Assembly (NCBI GenBank): GCA_944328495.1
Contig: CALVHR010000014.1
Location: 1-52,880 of the forward strand
DNA from: an uncultured Clostridia bacterium
GTDB taxonomy: Bacteria > Bacillota > Clostridia > Christensenellales > Borkfalkiaceae
DNA length: 52,880 bases
Direction: 5' to 3'
Part shown: in pieces, positions 51,090 through 52,880 of the stretch
Layout of the letters: each line of letters begins with the position of its first letter
Position numbering within the stretch: position 1 is the stretch's first letter
Program-made: the position numbers and the translations under genes
Notes under the pieces: generated by a model
What the model was told of the DNA's origin: nothing
Databases searched by the model: none
What the model saw: only the letters and a program-made list of their open reading frames with translations

Positions 51090-52472
51090 ATGAAATTGTG
51101 GGAAGGTCGTTTCACGCAACCGAGCGCACAGAGCGCAGACGAATTCAATCAGTCGCTTTCGTTCGACTATAAATTGTATTGGCATGACATCCTCGCCAGC
51201 ATTGCTCACGCAAAAATGCTCGGCGAAACGGCGATCATACCCAAAGAAGAAGCCGAAAAACTCAGCGATACCCTCATCGATATCCTCGCCGATATCGAAA
51301 AAGGCAATCTCACCATCGAAGGCGCCGAAGATATCCATACCTTCGTCGAACAGGAACTTACCAAACGCCTCGGCGAAATGGGTAAAAAAATCCATACCGC
51401 TCGCTCCCGCAACGACCAGGTCGCAACCGATCTGCGCCTGTATGTCAAAGACAGCATCGTCAATGTCTGCGGCCATATCCGTTCCCTGATCGAGACCCTT
51501 TTGGAAATCGCAAACAACAACGTGCAGTTCATCATGCCAGGCTATACGCACATGCGCAGGGCTCAGCCTGTTTCGGTCGCTCAGTATATCAACGCTTACA
51601 GCGAGATGTTTTTGCGCGATCTGGAACGCTTCACGGACAGCTATAAACGCACGGACGTCATGCCGCTCGGCAGCTGCGCGCTCGCCGGCACAGACTTCCC
51701 CATCGACCGCAGAATGACCGCAAGCCTGCTGTCTTTTTCCGAGATCTCACAGAACTCGATCGACGCCGTTTCCGACCGCGATTTCGTCGCAGAATATATC
51801 TTCTGCTGTTCCACGGTCATGGCACACCTTTCCCGCTTCTGCGAAGACCTCATCCTCTATTCCAGCGAAGAATTCGGTTTCATCGATATAGCGGATAATT
51901 ATTCCACCGGCTCTTCCATCATGCCGCAAAAGAAAAATCCCGATATCCCCGAACTCATCCGCGGAAAAACAGGCAGAGTGTATGGCAGTCTGACCGCCAT
52001 TCTCACGGTCATCAAAGGCATTCCCACCGCCTATAACAAAGACTTGCAGGAAGACAAAGAAGCGCTCTTCAACGCCGAAGAAACCGTCCTTGCCTGCCTG
52101 TCCATTTTCAATGAATTATTACAGAATATTTCCTTTGATACGCGCAAGATGCGCAACGCCGCCGCGGGCGGGTTCTCCACCGCGACCGACGTAGCCGATT
52201 ATCTCGTGCAGAAAGGCATGGCGTTCCGCGACGCGCACGCCGTAACGGGTCAGATCGTGCGCTATTGCATCGAAAACAACAAGACCCTTGATAAGCTCGA
52301 TCTTTTCGTGTACCAATCCTTCTCTTCTCTCTTCGATGAGGAAATCCTGCAACGCGTACGCGTGAACAAATCGGTGGAAGCCCGCAAAGTGATCGGCGGA
52401 AGCGCCCGCAGTGCCGTGCGCGAGAATATTCGCTCGATCAGCCGTCGGCTCAACCGCATGTTCAAAGAATAA
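51090..52472 (+). CDS. argH: Argininosuccinate lyase
   Basis: A 460-residue ArgH of full length. Motifs are WEGRFTQPSAQSADEFNQS at the start, HTARSRNDQVATDLRL, PGYTHMRRAQPVS and the fumarase/lyase signature GSSIMPQKKNPDIPELIRGK. It cleaves argininosuccinate to arginine and fumarate, the last step of arginine synthesis. No argG or other arginine gene is within the window. CGGAG precedes the ATG. Confidence 0.97.
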   Translation: MKLWEGRFTQPSAQSADEFNQSLSFDYKLYWHDILASIAHAKMLGETAIIPKEEAEKLSDTLIDILADIEKGNLTIEGAEDIHTFVEQELTKRLGEMGKKIHTARSRNDQVATDLRLYVKDSIVNVCGHIRSLIETLLEIANNNVQFIMPGYTHMRRAQPVSVAQYINAYSEMFLRDLERFTDSYKRTDVMPLGSCALAGTDFPIDRRMTASLLSFSEISQNSIDAVSDRDFVAEYIFCCSTVMAHLSRFCEDLILYSSEEFGFIDIADNYSTGSSIMPQKKNPDIPELIRGKTGRVYGSLTAILTVIKGIPTAYNKDLQEDKEALFNAEETVLACLSIFNELLQNISFDTRKMRNAAAGGFSTATDVADYLVQKGMAFRDAHAVTGQIVRYCIENNKTLDKLDLFVYQSFSSLFDEEILQRVRVNKSVEARKVIGGSARSAVRENIRSISRRLNRMFKE

Positions 52473-52485
52473 TTCATACATCTTT

Positions 52486-52515
52486 ATCGGCGCGCAAAAC
52501 GCGCCGATTTTTTTT
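52486..52515 (+). terminator. Terminator of argH
   Basis: A 9-bp perfect stem (52486-52494 with 52500-52508) with a five-base loop and a run of eight Ts. The 250 bases after it, up to the tRNA promoter, hold no gene that I can support. Confidence 0.92.
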
Positions 52516-52762
52516 ATGCAAGCTCCCTGCCCCCCTGTTTCGGCAACACGCGTTTATATCCCGTTTCCGATCTCTTTTCCCGATCGGATGCATGCCGCCT
52601 TCCCCCCTGCCTTTCACGATCCGCCTGTCTACGTTCCCATGAATGACGGCCCTTTTTGACATCTGCCAACAGTATCTTTTTGATCAATTTTTTGCTGTTC
52701 GGAATGCCGCATCGATATTGTCGAAAAATTCTTTTTTATGCGAAAATATCGGCAAAAAACAA

Positions 52763-52791
52763 TTGACAAAAAAATCCGTTTTTGATATAAT
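52763..52791 (+). promoter_or_regulatory. Promoter of the tRNA-Gly gene
   Basis: TTGACA (52763-52768), a 17-base spacer and TATAAT (52786-52791): perfect consensus, 19 bases before the tRNA. Confidence 0.9.
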
Positions 52792-52810
52792 CTTTTAGCG
52801 TCATGTGAAT

Positions 52811-52880
<70 letters not shown>

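Overview
The window looks like a chromosomal segment of a member of the Clostridia (Bacillota), plausibly an uncultured gut lineage. The grounds are the SCIFF peptide and its radical-SAM maturase beside a TIGR04086-type membrane protein and yajC, the ruvC-ruvA-ruvB-queA-tgt order, the secD-secF-recJ-relA-MBL-hemZ order, strong sigma-A type promoters, AGGAGG ribosome binding sites and many secreted lipoproteins. The lineage is inferred. Nearly all genes lie on the minus strand.

Left part (1-16.5 kb): an apparent IS200-type remnant at the edge, a lone lipoprotein, then an eight-gene minus-strand polysaccharide operon (15549 down to 1738). It encodes a cytosolic GH43, a CUT1 sugar ABC transporter (binding protein and two permeases, no ATPase), a GH43 lipoprotein, a 1506-residue lipoprotein with CBM9-like and BspA-type leucine-rich modules, a DUF5696/GH101-like protein and a secreted SGNH/CE6-like acetylesterase. 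A divergent AraC-family regulator follows at 15708.

Middle part (16.5-29 kb): an eleven-gene minus-strand operon (27899 down to 16531), much of it with ATGA stop/start overlaps and preceded by one good promoter. It joins an IlvD/Edd sugar-acid dehydratase, a KDG-kinase-like PfkB kinase, a KDPG-aldolase-like enzyme, an SDR dehydrogenase, an MBL-fold hydrolase and a FrdA-like flavoprotein to an FdrA / DUF1116 / DUF2877 set. That set is known from oxamate carbamoyltransferase (AllFGH) of allantoin catabolism. Here the partner kinase is not carbamate kinase but a divergent acetate-kinase homologue whose substrate-site motif is altered. A 58-residue protein between fdrA and the DUF1116 gene looks like a free-standing version of a segment I remember from long FdrA proteins. 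My reading is a sugar-acid pathway in which an FdrA-type complex releases an acyl phosphate that the kinase uses to make ATP. A divergent LacX-like mutarotase gene at 28074 appears to be transcribed without a leader.

Right part (29-52.9 kb): housekeeping genes. These are rpsO-pnp with a candidate S15 leader, an AT-rich HNH nuclease gene that looks acquired, hemZ, an acyltransferase, an MBL hydrolase, relA, recJ, secF, secD, a gamma-carbonic-anhydrase-like protein, the SCIFF pair, a TIGR04086-like gene, yajC, tgt, queA, ruvB, ruvA and ruvC. argH follows with a structured leader, and a tRNA-Gly(TCC) ends the window. No rRNA, CRISPR array, prophage or origin was seen.
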